64,000 nucleotides of DNA from Winogradskyella aurantiaca (lineage in GTDB: Bacteria; Bacteroidota; Bacteroidia; Flavobacteriales; Flavobacteriaceae), in NCBI RefSeq assembly GCF_003362725.1, contig NZ_QKTV01000003.1, forward strand, positions 62,001 through 126,000, read 5' to 3'. Shown one piece after another: positions 34,717-43,049 of this stretch (within the stretch, counting starts at the first letter, position 1; each line of letters opens with the position of its first letter). Under the pieces are notes generated by a model that made no database searches, was not told where the DNA came from, and saw only the letters and a program-made list of their open reading frames with translations. Position numbers and translations under genes: made by a program.

Positions 34717-35787
34717 ATGAATTCTATTATATCCGGTGATTCTGTTGTTCATTTTGGTAATACAGGATACGATACTTTTAATGATTTAATTATAAATGCA
34801 AATTACTCTAAGTATTTTGTTATCGTTGATTCTAACACTCATGAAAACTGCTTAGGTATTTTTTTAAGTAAAACAAAAATACCATCAGAATCATTAGAAC
34901 TCATAGAAATTCCTGTAGGTGAATCCTATAAAACCATTGATACCTGTACGCAGGTGTGGCAAGCCTTATCCGATTTGGGAGCAGATCGACAAAGCCTTGT
35001 TATAAATCTGGGAGGTGGCGTTGTCACTGACCTTGGTGGTTTCGTGGCTTGCACCTTTAAACGAGGTATCGACTATGTAAATGTTCCTACAAGCTTACTT
35101 GCTATGGTGGACGCCTCAGTCGGTGGTAAAACTGGTGTTGACCTTGGGGTTCTTAAAAATCAGGTTGGGGTTATATCCAACGGTAAAATGGTATTAATAG
35201 ATGTTACTTATCTCAATACACTGTCTCAGGATCAAATGAAATCGGGTTTAGCCGAAATGCTTAAACACGGATTAATCGCCGATTCCAATTATTGGAAAAA
35301 ACTAAATAGTCTTAGCGAACTCAATTGGGAGGACTTGGGAAGTCTAATTCACAGGTCAATTGAGATTAAAAACGAAGTTGTTACAAAAGACCCAACAGAA
35401 AAAGGCCTACGAAAGTCTTTAAATTTTGGTCATACCTTAGGACATGCCATAGAAAGTTACCATCTCAAAACAGAGGAAAAAAATGATCTTCTACATGGGG
35501 AAGCAATTGCCATTGGAATGGTATTAGAATCGTATTTATCTTTCAAATTAAATGCGCTTGACCACAAAGATCTTCTGGAAATAAAAGATACTTTTAATTC
35601 CATTTATCAGGCGATTCAATTTGATCCAGACGACATCAGACACATCATAGACCTGATGAAACATGACAAAAAGAACAGTCATGGTAAAGTAAAGTTTGCC
35701 TTACTCAATCATCTTGGTCAACCACAATTAGATTGCGTGGTCGATAACAGTCTCATTCTTGAAGCCTTTGAATTTTATGCGAATTAG
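34717..35787 (+). CDS. aroB: 3-dehydroquinate synthase
   Basis: A 356-residue enzyme for step 2 of the shikimate pathway. The NAD-binding GGGVVTDLGGFVA segment, PTSLLAMVDASVGGKTGVD (about 125-143) and the zinc ligands in KGLRKSLNFGHTLGHAIE and LHGEAIAIGM are intact. It is the only shikimate gene in the window. Its stop overlaps the end of the convergent DinB pseudogene by four bases. Confidence 0.95.
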   Translation: MNSIISGDSVVHFGNTGYDTFNDLIINANYSKYFVIVDSNTHENCLGIFLSKTKIPSESLELIEIPVGESYKTIDTCTQVWQALSDLGADRQSLVINLGGGVVTDLGGFVACTFKRGIDYVNVPTSLLAMVDASVGGKTGVDLGVLKNQVGVISNGKMVLIDVTYLNTLSQDQMKSGLAEMLKHGLIADSNYWKKLNSLSELNWEDLGSLIHRSIEIKNEVVTKDPTEKGLRKSLNFGHTLGHAIESYHLKTEEKNDLLHGEAIAIGMVLESYLSFKLNALDHKDLLEIKDTFNSIYQAIQFDPDDIRHIIDLMKHDKKNSHGKVKFALLNHLGQPQLDCVVDNSLILEAFEFYAN

Positions 35788-36293
35788 AGGTATCGTTGCT
35801 TAATAACGTTCTGATGGTGCATTTCATGACCCAGTATTATGAATCCAAGAGCACCAGCACTAATTCTATTGCCATTAACAGACCCTGCCATTTCTAATTG
35901 ATGGACTGTCAAATGCTTAAAAAGTAGAATTGTACTTTTCCTTACCTACACATACATTTCAATCAATTCAGCTAACCGCACTTCGTTAGCTTGAGCGTTT
36001 AAAACAAAAACATCTTGATCAAAACTTTTTAAACCTTCTCCTTCCCCCCTTATAATTTTGAGTGCTCGATATGAAAATATTCGCTCTGTATCGATTAAAT
36101 GCAAAATGATGTCTTTTGGCGTCCATTTCCCAGGCTCATATGCAAACTCATGCAGTTCTTCTGGAATCGCTTCAAAAAAACCTGAAAGTTTATGAAGGTT
36201 GGTTTCTAATTTTTTAATGAGATCAGTCCCTAGAGCTAATTGCACATATGGTAAATAATATTCTGGATAAGATTGCTTGTCGGGTTGGTACAT
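35784..36293 (-). pseudogene. DinB-family (DfsB/YfiT-like) protein broken by an in-frame TAG
   Basis: The frame is intact for 115 residues and then meets TAG at 35948-35946. Read through, it continues in the same frame for 53 more residues to TAA at 35786-35784, with the typical DinB C-terminus: VRKSTILLFKHL, NGNRISAGALGFIILGHEM and HHQN. The first metal ligand His is in ILHLIDTERIFSYRAL; the other His residues (GHEMHH) lie after the stop. A single amber codon therefore removes part of the metal site and the last helix. It is either a recent pseudogene, a read-through gene or a sequencing error. These are usually metal-dependent transferases or hydrolases. Confidence 0.85.
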
Positions 36294-36322
36294 AAAAAAG
36301 AAACCCCTTAAAAAAGGGGTTG
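36292..36322 (-). terminator. Intrinsic terminator after the Lrp-type gene
   Basis: AACCCCTT and AAGGGGTT with an A/T loop; on the minus strand it is followed by TTTCTTTTTT. It ends only a few bases before the DinB start, so that gene relies on readthrough or is barely expressed. Confidence 0.85.
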
Positions 36323-36342
36323 TGTCTAATTTTTTTTAAATA

Positions 36343-36822
36343 TTAAAGCTCATTGAAAATGGTGTGCATCAATCGTTTCTTATCATTGATACTTTCCTCA
36401 AGTGATATCATAGTTTCGGTTCTGTATACTCCTTCTATATCATCAAGCATAAAGATGACATCTTTTGCATGCATGGTATCTCGTGCTCTTACTTTACAAA
36501 ATATATTAAACTTTCCTGTAGTTATGTGTGCAACTGTCACATAAGGAATTTCGTTAATTCGCTCCAACACAAACTTGGTTTGTGATGTATTTTGTAAAAA
36601 GACCCCGACATAGGCGATAAATGAATAGCCTAGTTTTTTGTAATCAAGTGTTAATGAAGAACCCTTAATTATACCTGCCTCTTCCATCTTTTTTACACGA
36701 ACATGAACTGTTCCAGCGGAGATTAATAATTTCTTGGCAATATCTGTGAATGGAATTCTTGTGTTGTCAATCAACATGTCAAGAATTTGGTGATCTATCT
36801 CGTCTAATTTGAATTTTCCCAT
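36343..36822 (-). CDS. Lrp/AsnC-family transcriptional regulator
   Basis: A 159-residue regulator with an N-terminal winged helix-turn-helix (about 6-60; IPFTDIAKKLLISAGTVHVRVKKME shown in part) and a C-terminal RAM effector domain (about 68-150). Such proteins bind amino acids or similar ligands and form octamers. Its own promoter has an exact -7 box and a 14-base palindrome at the likely -33 region, which suggests self-regulation. Ligand unknown. Confidence 0.88.
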   Translation of the reverse strand: MGKFKLDEIDHQILDMLIDNTRIPFTDIAKKLLISAGTVHVRVKKMEEAGIIKGSSLTLDYKKLGYSFIAYVGVFLQNTSQTKFVLERINEIPYVTVAHITTGKFNIFCKVRARDTMHAKDVIFMLDDIEGVYRTETMISLEESINDKKRLMHTIFNEL

Positions 36823-36844
36823 AGCTGTGTCTTTAAACTAAATG

Positions 36845-36852
36845 CAAAAATA
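36845..36852 (-). promoter_or_regulatory. -7 promoter box for the Lrp-type regulator gene
   Basis: Minus-strand TATTTTTG, exact TAnnTTTG, 23 bases before the ATG at 36822. Confidence 0.5.
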
Positions 36853-36861
36853 ATAGAATTT

Positions 36862-36875
36862 TATTATCGATAATA
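36862..36875. promoter_or_regulatory. 14-base palindrome at the Lrp-type gene promoter
   Basis: TATTATCGATAATA is a perfect palindrome starting 10 bases upstream of the -7 box, so bound protein would cover the -33 region. It is probably the regulator's own operator; this is inference from position. Confidence 0.5.
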
Positions 36876-36893
36876 CACTAAATCGACCAATTT

Positions 36894-38015
36894 TTAAGGT
36901 TTTATCAAAATTTTTTCATTTTTTATGACTACGAAATCGATTTCGTCACCTTCTTTAATTGGATTTTTTTTTGAAAATTCTATGATTTCCGCCTTAGCAT
37001 CTAGTTCATTATGACCCAGATAACCGGTTAATTTTCCTATAGTCTCGACCTTAGGAATAAAACTTATGGTGCCCTTATCTAAAATCTCTTCAAATAATAG
37101 TCCAACATCTACAATTTTAGCATCCCTAGTTTGTACGTTTCGGATGATAACATCCAAATAGCTTTTAGCGTTCAAAGGAATGTTCCAATACCCCGTTTCA
37201 TCAACAATCGCTAACTTTTGAATACGCTTTAATAAACTTATGTATGATAGAAACACATAATAACGCGTCTTTTCTCTATCATAATCCTCAGGAAAATGCC
37301 CTGCTTCAAATAATATTGTTGGTACGCCAAGAGACTGAAATGTATCGCCAGTGCAATTTAGATTAAAAGCATCAGCATATAACCCAATACTTCCGGGCAA
37401 ATAACCCTTGAGATCTTCATAAATTCCATAAATCAAATGCATGGCTGTTTTTCTATTTGATGGAATAGATCTATCAGTATTAGATGCTGGCGCCAAAAAA
37501 GATAAGGTCGCCGACTTACCCATCTCACCAGCTGCGTAAATGGTTCGCTGTCCGTGAAGGTTTAAGCAATAGTCAGGTTTAAATTGATGGAATGCCTCAA
37601 AAAGCACTTTTGTTTCAGGTTGTGAACGATCTTGGGCATCCCTGTTAAGATCAACTTGGTTAGCATTAAACCTAGTATAAAAATGTGCACCGTCAGGGTT
37701 TAGAATTGGGATAATTAAAAAATTAAAATACTTTAATAACTCTTTAGATGAAATTAAGTAATTGATTAAATCAAAGGTCGCTTTAGTGGTGGTTGATTCA
37801 TTTCCATGCATTTGGGACCACATCATTATTTTGATTTTTCCTTGCCCAAGCTTTAAACCAAAAATAGATCTGTTATCGGCAGAAGTTCCAAGCTTCGTAA
37901 CAATAACCTCCTTAGGCAAGTCATTAAGCAACGGCTCAATATGTTGATTGGTTATATACCGACCAAACAATGTTTTCTCCTTAATTAATGAATATTTGGT
38001 TTCAGAAAATATCAC
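36894..38015 (-). CDS. M14-family zinc carboxypeptidase
   Basis: A 373-residue M14 metallopeptidase. Zinc ligands His70 and Glu73 are in MHGNEST and the third His in NLHGQRT; the DLNRDA motif binds substrate carboxylate and the Glu of ILFEAGH is the likely catalytic residue. There is no signal peptide, so it should be cytoplasmic; M14 members of this type cleave peptides or amides. A C-terminal 90-residue beta domain follows. The gene is divergent from the XRE regulator, which probably controls it. Confidence 0.83.
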   Translation of the reverse strand: MIFSETKYSLIKEKTLFGRYITNQHIEPLLNDLPKEVIVTKLGTSADNRSIFGLKLGQGKIKIMMWSQMHGNESTTTKATFDLINYLISSKELLKYFNFLIIPILNPDGAHFYTRFNANQVDLNRDAQDRSQPETKVLFEAFHQFKPDYCLNLHGQRTIYAAGEMGKSATLSFLAPASNTDRSIPSNRKTAMHLIYGIYEDLKGYLPGSIGLYADAFNLNCTGDTFQSLGVPTILFEAGHFPEDYDREKTRYYVFLSYISLLKRIQKLAIVDETGYWNIPLNAKSYLDVIIRNVQTRDAKIVDVGLLFEEILDKGTISFIPKVETIGKLTGYLGHNELDAKAEIIEFSKKNPIKEGDEIDFVVIKNEKILIKP

Positions 38016-38036
38016 GTCTTATAAATCTATGTATGA

Positions 38037-38044
38037 CAAAGGTA
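38037..38044 (-). promoter_or_regulatory. -7 promoter box for the M14 peptidase gene
   Basis: Minus-strand TACCTTTG, exact TAnnTTTG. The first XRE-type palindrome (38057-38070) begins 12 bases upstream and so covers the -33 region. Confidence 0.55.
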
Positions 38045-38056
38045 CTTAAAGTCAAT

Positions 38057-38070
38057 GTTACATATGTAAA
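38057..38070. promoter_or_regulatory. Operator-like palindrome 1 (M14 side)
   Basis: GTTACATATGTAAA, one mismatch to TTTACAnnTGTAAA; contains the perfect palindrome TTACATATGTAA. Located at the -33 region of the M14 promoter. Confidence 0.6.
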
Positions 38071-38089
38071 CACCATTATAATGAATTTG

Positions 38090-38103
38090 TTTACAATTGG
38101 TAG
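38090..38103. promoter_or_regulatory. Operator-like half-site 2 (M14 side)
   Basis: TTTACAATTGGTAG: the left half TTTACA is exact and the right half is degenerate. It starts 33 bases after site 1, close to three helical turns. Confidence 0.4.
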
Positions 38104-38279
38104 GGAATTTCCAAAGCCTAAATACTCCAAGACTATTAATTATTGAAAAATTATCAATGAACTTTTATTAAGTATTATATTATATTTATTTTCAGTAATT
38201 TACAATATATTATATCAACATTATATTTAATAATATATCAAAATATACAAGAGAATATATCCTTTATTATTTTAATTTA

Positions 38280-38293
38280 TTTACATTTGTAAA
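38280..38293. promoter_or_regulatory. Operator-like palindrome 3, overlapping the XRE gene -7 box
   Basis: TTTACATTTGTAAA, both arms exact. It contains TACATTTG (38282-38289), an exact TAnnTTTG -7 box for the XRE gene, so bound repressor would block polymerase. Confidence 0.65.
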
Positions 38294-38313
38294 CTGATCA
38301 CAGTTAAATAGAA

Positions 38314-38329
38314 GTTTACAATGGTAAAC
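38314..38329. promoter_or_regulatory. Operator-like palindrome 4, over the XRE start codon
   Basis: GTTTAC-AATG-GTAAAC, perfect six-base arms; it spans the ATG at 38321-38323 and starts 35 bases after site 3 when aligned to the same consensus. Confidence 0.6.
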
Positions 38330-38683
38330 AACACTGATTTTTCAAAAAGACTTCAAAAAATCATTGCTTATTACGAAGAAACCGCTTCGGGTTTTGCTGA
38401 AAAAATAGGAGTACAACGATCAAGCATTTCTCATGTGCTTTCTGGAAGAAATAAGCCTAGTCTGGATTTTGTTATGAAAGTTTTAAAGGCTTATCCAGAT
38501 GTAAACATGTATTGGCTTTTAAATGGTAAAGGATCCTTCCCCTCTCAACAAGAGACCAGCCTCATTCATAAAGAAAATAATACACATAAAAATAAACCTT
38601 CGATACAATTACCAAAACCAGATACAGAGATAGAACGTGTTGTTATTTTTTTTAAGGATGGTAGCTTTAAAAGCTATGAATGA
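38321..38683 (+). CDS. XRE-family helix-turn-helix transcriptional regulator
   Basis: A 120-residue protein with an N-terminal Cro/CI-type helix-turn-helix (about 10-65; FAEKIGVQRSSISHVLSGRNKPS shown in part is helix 2-3) and a short basic, disordered C-terminus. Four palindromic sites in its upstream region, two of them on its own promoter and start codon, point to auto-repression and control of the divergent M14 peptidase gene. It may sense a peptide or peptidase product; unknown. No toxin or phage gene is nearby. Confidence 0.85.
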   Translation: MVNNTDFSKRLQKIIAYYEETASGFAEKIGVQRSSISHVLSGRNKPSLDFVMKVLKAYPDVNMYWLLNGKGSFPSQQETSLIHKENNTHKNKPSIQLPKPDTEIERVVIFFKDGSFKSYE

Positions 38684-38710
38684 GTGCAAGAATATCTATT
38701 TTTGCTACTT

Positions 38711-39103
38711 ATGCGTCACCAACTTCTTTTAATAAGCTTAAGTCTTTTAGTTTTACAATCTTGTTATGAGGTTCAAAGAAACTGTAATGACTTTAAAACT
38801 GGTAGATTTTCATTTTCATACATGATCAACGGTAAAGAAATCACTACTGAATTCGAACGTACGAATTCCTTCAACATAGACTATGTAAACGGGATTGCTG
38901 ACAGTTCAAGCATTAGATGGATCAACGATTGTGAATTTGTTTTAAAAAAGTTGCATCCCAAAAACAGGGAGGAAGAAAAGGGGATTCACATGAAGATTTT
39001 AACAACTACCGATTCTTCTTATACTTTTGAATATAGATTGGCAGTTAAAGAAGCCAATAAACAGAAACGGGTAGAAAAAGGAACCGCTTTAAGAATCGAT
39101 TAA
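38711..39103 (+). CDS. Small lipoprotein of unknown function
   Basis: A 130-residue lipoprotein: signal MRHQLLLISLSLLVLQSC with the lipobox Cys at residue 18 (LQSC), then a beta-rich domain. The frame is open to a GTG at 38684, but the ATG at 38711 gives the clean signal peptide. I believe similar proteins are sometimes labelled DNA topoisomerase IV in databases because they lie near parC; there is no topoisomerase feature here. It shares one base with the start of the TerC gene, so these two are in one operon with the XRE gene. Confidence 0.7.
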   Translation: MRHQLLLISLSLLVLQSCYEVQRNCNDFKTGRFSFSYMINGKEITTEFERTNSFNIDYVNGIADSSSIRWINDCEFVLKKLHPKNREEEKGIHMKILTTTDSSYTFEYRLAVKEANKQKRVEKGTALRID

Positions 39104-39921
39104 TGATTGACTTTCTATTATCCACAGACGCCATAATGGCTTTATTAACTCTGACCATTCTGGAAATTGTTTTAGGAATAGACAATATTGTTTTTATTTC
39201 TATTGCTGCCAATAAGCTACCTGATAATCAAAGAGCCAGAGCAACTAATATTGGATTAATCCTGGCGATGGTACAACGAATTATTTTGTTGTTTTTTGTT
39301 TCGTTTCTGGTTGGACTTAAAGAACCCTTTTATACAGTAAATACGGAATGGATACAAATGGCCATAAGTTGGCAAGCCTTAATTCTTTTAGGTGGAGGCC
39401 TTTTTCTTATTTACAAGAGTACTTCAGAAATAAAAGATAAAGTTGAAACCCCAAAACAGGATGCCGAAAACATTAAAGCAAAAGCTATCAAATCCCTGAA
39501 GCAAGCCATTACACAAATCTTAATAATAGATTTTATTTTTTCAATCGATTCTATTCTTACGGCTGTTGGTATGACCAATGGACTTCACCCTAATAACAAC
39601 TACACGTTGGTCTTGATGATCATAGCTGTGGTGATATCAATTGTTATTATGATAGCCTTTGCCAATACCATTCGGGAATTTATTAATGCACATCCAAGTA
39701 TGCAGGTACTCGGCCTGGCGTTCCTTATATTAATTGGCTTTATGCTGATTACTGAAGCAGCACATTTATCTCATACCGTTATATTTGGTAGATCAGTAGG
39801 AGCTATACCAAAAGGTTATCTGTATTTTGCTATAACCTTTTCCTTAAGTATCGAATTTTTAAACCATAAAATTCGAAAGAAGTCCAAAACCGAAAGTCCA
39901 GATAAGCAGGAATCAGAATAG
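39103..39921 (+). CDS. TerC-family integral membrane protein
   Basis: A 272-residue TerC-type protein with about seven membrane helices. The motif LEIVLGIDNIVFISIAANKLP (in part, near residue 20) with acidic residues in helices, and IIDFIFSIDSILTAVGM near 140, are typical. Relatives are linked to manganese or other metal export and tellurite resistance. Its stop lies within the end of the convergent parC gene (nine-base overlap). Confidence 0.87.
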   Translation: MIDFLLSTDAIMALLTLTILEIVLGIDNIVFISIAANKLPDNQRARATNIGLILAMVQRIILLFFVSFLVGLKEPFYTVNTEWIQMAISWQALILLGGGLFLIYKSTSEIKDKVETPKQDAENIKAKAIKSLKQAITQILIIDFIFSIDSILTAVGMTNGLHPNNNYTLVLMIIAVVISIVIMIAFANTIREFINAHPSMQVLGLAFLILIGFMLITEAAHLSHTVIFGRSVGAIPKGYLYFAITFSLSIEFLNHKIRKKSKTESPDKQESE

Positions 39922-42576
39922 CGATGCTTGCCCTGTCTCGTCTACTTCCCCATTTGGCTCAGCTGCAGTATCAGAATCAACAGCAGGAGCATCTTTATTT
40001 GCATCACTCTCTTGAGGCGCAACCATCTTAGCTTCCACCACCTCTATATCATTAGCAGAAAGTTCTTTAGGCGGTTCAAAAGGTAACGGGTCAAGTAAAC
40101 TAATTTGATTAATTTTTTCTTTTGTTAATTGGTTCCCAAGCGCACTAATGCCTTTAACGGAAATAAAATTCTCTAAATCAACTTGCATGTTAGGTTTTCT
40201 GTCCTTACCACGTTCCTTTGTAAACTCAACGTCGGCTACTGGACGCCAATCTGTTGACACAATTTCTAATTGTGAATTGGGATGATCTGAAATAAATGTC
40301 TCTTCCCGCCCTTCATTTTCAATCAAAAACCTCTTGACAAAATAGCGTTCTTTACCCCCATCAAAATATATAGCAGAGATTGGTTTTTTAGGCACCCATT
40401 TTTCAAGCACAATCATGTCATTATCAAAACGAGTCGTCAATTCAGGAATAATAGTTTTAACTATGCCAGACTGAGTTATAATTAATAAGCGGTCTTCACC
40501 TCTGAATTCACCAATGAGTTCGCCTCTTTCATCCACATTAAGTCGCTGAACGGTATCATCAAACCAAATTTTACGAGGTTTTAAGGTTGAAACTCCTTTC
40601 TCTTTTAATTCGATTCTTTTCACCGAATATTTAGTGACCAAATTTCCTTTTGAGCCTCTACCTTTAATGAGAATATCAGCAAAATCTATATCCCATTTCA
40701 ACTTCTTAACACTTCCTACTTGTCTTAAAAGTACCGTTACAATTTCGGCCTCCCCATTCGGGTTGGCAGAAAAGTAAAGGACATTTGAGGACTTTGAACC
40801 ATTAGTTAAATCATACTCTCTGTCTCTGGTAATGCTCGTGACCGAAAATCGCTTGATGTAGGTAGCCCCCCCTTTTCCATCTCGATAAATTAAATTATAC
40901 ACCGTTCGACTGTCTTTCTTTTTAAAGACAGCTACATGAATAATATTTTTTCCAACAAAGGTTTTTGATTCAACCTTGGTCACCATCATTTTGCCCTCCT
41001 GAGTAAACACAATGATATCATCGATATCGCTACAATCACAAACGTATTCTTCACGACGCATGCCCGTTCCAACGAAACCTTCAGCTCTATTGACATAAAG
41101 TTTGGTGTTCCTGATGACCACCTTGGTAGCATCTACATCATCAAAGACTCTTATCTCGGTCTTTCGCTCTTTGCCTTCCCCGTATTCTTTCTTAAGCCTT
41201 TGGAAATAAGCCTCGGCAAAGTCAATAAGATTTGCTAAATGATGTTTCACCTCTTCTATTTGTTCGTCCAAAGCCTCAATTCGCTGAGTAGCTTTATCGA
41301 TATCGAACTTTGAAATACGCTTAATTCTTATTTCTGTAAGCCTGGTGATATCTTCTGTCGTTACAGCTCTAAGAAGGTGTTTGGTATGAGGCTTTAATCC
41401 TTTATCAATGGCACTGATAACCCCTTCCCATGTTTCCTCTTCTTCTATATCTCTATAAATTCGGTTTTCAATGAAAATGCGTTCGAGGGAGGCAAAATGC
41501 CACTGCTCTTGCAGCTCCTTCAACCGTATCTCTAAATCATTTTTCAGTAATTCAACGGTGTTATCCGTTGATTTCCTTAGCATTTCTGAAACACCTATAA
41601 AGATGGGTTTATTATCTTCAATAATGCAGCCGAGTGGGGAAATGGACATTTCACAATTTGTAAAGGCATATAAGGCATCTATGGTTTTATCAGGCGAAAT
41701 ACCAGAAGGCAGATGTACTAAAATTTCAACTTCAGCCGCTGTATTATCTTCTATCTTTTTGATCTTGATTTTCCCCTTGTCATTAGCTTTAAGAATGGAG
41801 TCAATAAGCGATGATGTTGTGGTGGCAAATGGAATCTCGGTGATAACCAGAGAATTCTTATCACGTTGCGAAATACGGGCTCTAACACGTACCTTTCCGC
41901 CTCTATTCCCATCATTATAGTTAGTAGCATCAATAATTCCTGAGGTTGGAAAATCAGGCACTAGAGTGAAGCGTTTTCCTCTTAGATGCTTTATGGAGGC
42001 ATCAATTAACTCAAGAAAATTGTGAGGTAAAATCTTTGTAGACAATCCTACCGCAATACCTTCTGCACCTTGAGCCAATAACAATGGAAATCGCACAGGA
42101 AGATTAATAGGTTCTTTTCGTCGACCATCATAAGAAGATTGCCATTCAGTAATCTTTGGATTATACAATATTTCCAGGGCAAACTTAGAAAGACGCGCTT
42201 CGATATATCGTGATGCCGCAGCACTATCACCTGTTAAAATATTACCCCAGTTACCCTGCGTATCTATCAGTAAATTCTTTTGACCAATTTGCACCATGGC
42301 ATCAGCGATGCTTGCATCTCCATGAGGGTGATATTGCATGGTATGCCCAACAATATTGGCAACTTTGTTATACCGCCCGTCATCCAAATCTTTCATGGAA
42401 TGCATGATGCGGCGTTGAACCGGTTTAAAGCCATCTTCAATAGCAGGAACAGCCCGTTCCAAAATCACATAGGAGGCATAATCTAAAAACCAATCCTTGT
42501 ACATACCAGTGACCTTAGTGATGGTCTCATGGTTTCCATTATCATTTGGTAATAATTCCTCTAACTCTTCCGACAT
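39913..42576 (-). CDS. parC: DNA topoisomerase IV subunit A
   Basis: An 887-residue type IIA topoisomerase breakage-reunion subunit. The catalytic Tyr is in DSAAASRYIEARLSKFA (about residue 126), and the helix YHPHGDASIADAMV holds the quinolone-contact positions: the usual Ser is Ala and the acidic residue is Asp. The C-terminal domain has beta-pinwheel-like repeats and an acidic tail (residues about 850-887). With ParE it decatenates daughter chromosomes. It follows the 155-aa membrane protein gene by three bases. Confidence 0.93.
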   Translation of the reverse strand: MSEELEELLPNDNGNHETITKVTGMYKDWFLDYASYVILERAVPAIEDGFKPVQRRIMHSMKDLDDGRYNKVANIVGHTMQYHPHGDASIADAMVQIGQKNLLIDTQGNWGNILTGDSAAASRYIEARLSKFALEILYNPKITEWQSSYDGRRKEPINLPVRFPLLLAQGAEGIAVGLSTKILPHNFLELIDASIKHLRGKRFTLVPDFPTSGIIDATNYNDGNRGGKVRVRARISQRDKNSLVITEIPFATTTSSLIDSILKANDKGKIKIKKIEDNTAAEVEILVHLPSGISPDKTIDALYAFTNCEMSISPLGCIIEDNKPIFIGVSEMLRKSTDNTVELLKNDLEIRLKELQEQWHFASLERIFIENRIYRDIEEEETWEGVISAIDKGLKPHTKHLLRAVTTEDITRLTEIRIKRISKFDIDKATQRIEALDEQIEEVKHHLANLIDFAEAYFQRLKKEYGEGKERKTEIRVFDDVDATKVVIRNTKLYVNRAEGFVGTGMRREEYVCDCSDIDDIIVFTQEGKMMVTKVESKTFVGKNIIHVAVFKKKDSRTVYNLIYRDGKGGATYIKRFSVTSITRDREYDLTNGSKSSNVLYFSANPNGEAEIVTVLLRQVGSVKKLKWDIDFADILIKGRGSKGNLVTKYSVKRIELKEKGVSTLKPRKIWFDDTVQRLNVDERGELIGEFRGEDRLLIITQSGIVKTIIPELTTRFDNDMIVLEKWVPKKPISAIYFDGGKERYFVKRFLIENEGREETFISDHPNSQLEIVSTDWRPVADVEFTKERGKDRKPNMQVDLENFISVKGISALGNQLTKEKINQISLLDPLPFEPPKELSANDIEVVEAKMVAPQESDANKDAPAVDSDTAAEPNGEVDETGQASLF

Positions 42577-42579
42577 ATA

Positions 42580-43047
42580 TTATTTTGTCTTTTTATTCTC
42601 TTTTATAATTTTACTCAGAGATTGCCTTATGTATCTGAGTTTTCTGCGTTTAACTAAAGTCACATTAAATCTAGCCTTATGCTGTTTATCATGCCTATCG
42701 GAGTACAGAACCACTAATTGATTGTAGACATAAAAGCGTTTAATTTTAAAACCTAACACTTTTTTCTTTTCTATTTCAATCTTATGCTCGCGATAATTCA
42801 AATAATCTGATAGCAGCAAACCACGATTTATGATGATCAAATTTGGACCATCGCTATCATATTCAAAAAACCTTGCGATTCCATGAATAATTACGGCCAC
42901 CACCAAGGTGCCAAAAAACACATAAAGAGACCCGTCTGATATGGCATCAAAACTTTGAAAAACTGTTGCTAGAAGAACGGCTACAACAATAAGAACAAAG
43001 TATACCGAAATGATAAAATTCCTGACGCTTCCGTTGTCTGTCCTCAT
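42580..43047 (-). CDS. 155-aa membrane protein between parE and parC
   Basis: A protein with two N-terminal membrane helices (about 9-28 and 38-58) and a basic cytoplasmic domain with beta-strand-like segments similar in outline to a PH-like fold (KKKVLGFKIKRFYVYNQLVVLYS), ending in basic helices. Function unknown. Its gene is two bases after parE and three bases before parC, so it is made together with the topoisomerase subunits. Confidence 0.65.
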   Translation of the reverse strand: MRTDNGSVRNFIISVYFVLIVVAVLLATVFQSFDAISDGSLYVFFGTLVVAVIIHGIARFFEYDSDGPNLIIINRGLLLSDYLNYREHKIEIEKKKVLGFKIKRFYVYNQLVVLYSDRHDKQHKARFNVTLVKRRKLRYIRQSLSKIIKENKKTK

Positions 43048-43049
43048 GA

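Larger units (their letters stand above)
38016..38320. promoter_or_regulatory. Divergent regulatory region between the M14 peptidase and XRE genes
   Basis: The only gene-free stretch over 300 bases. It holds promoters for both genes at its ends and an AT-rich core (about 38130-38278) made of short A/T runs with repeated ATATT and TATAT. Two pairs of palindromes close to TTTACAnnTGTAAA flank the core. I see no tRNA or small protein gene in it. Confidence 0.7.

Noticed and set aside
38104-38279. AT-rich core as a replication origin
   Set aside because: No DnaA-box cluster or replication gene is seen next to it; divergent promoters explain it better.
38321-38683. XRE gene as part of a toxin-antitoxin pair or prophage remnant
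   Set aside because: No toxin-sized partner, integrase, attachment repeats or phage genes are nearby; the partner by layout is the divergent peptidase.
38711-39103. Naming this lipoprotein a topoisomerase IV protein
   Set aside because: It is a short exported lipoprotein; only its position near parC suggests that label.
41471-41920. 149-codon frame opposite parC
   Set aside because: Falls entirely within a well supported topoisomerase gene and shows no recognisable protein features.
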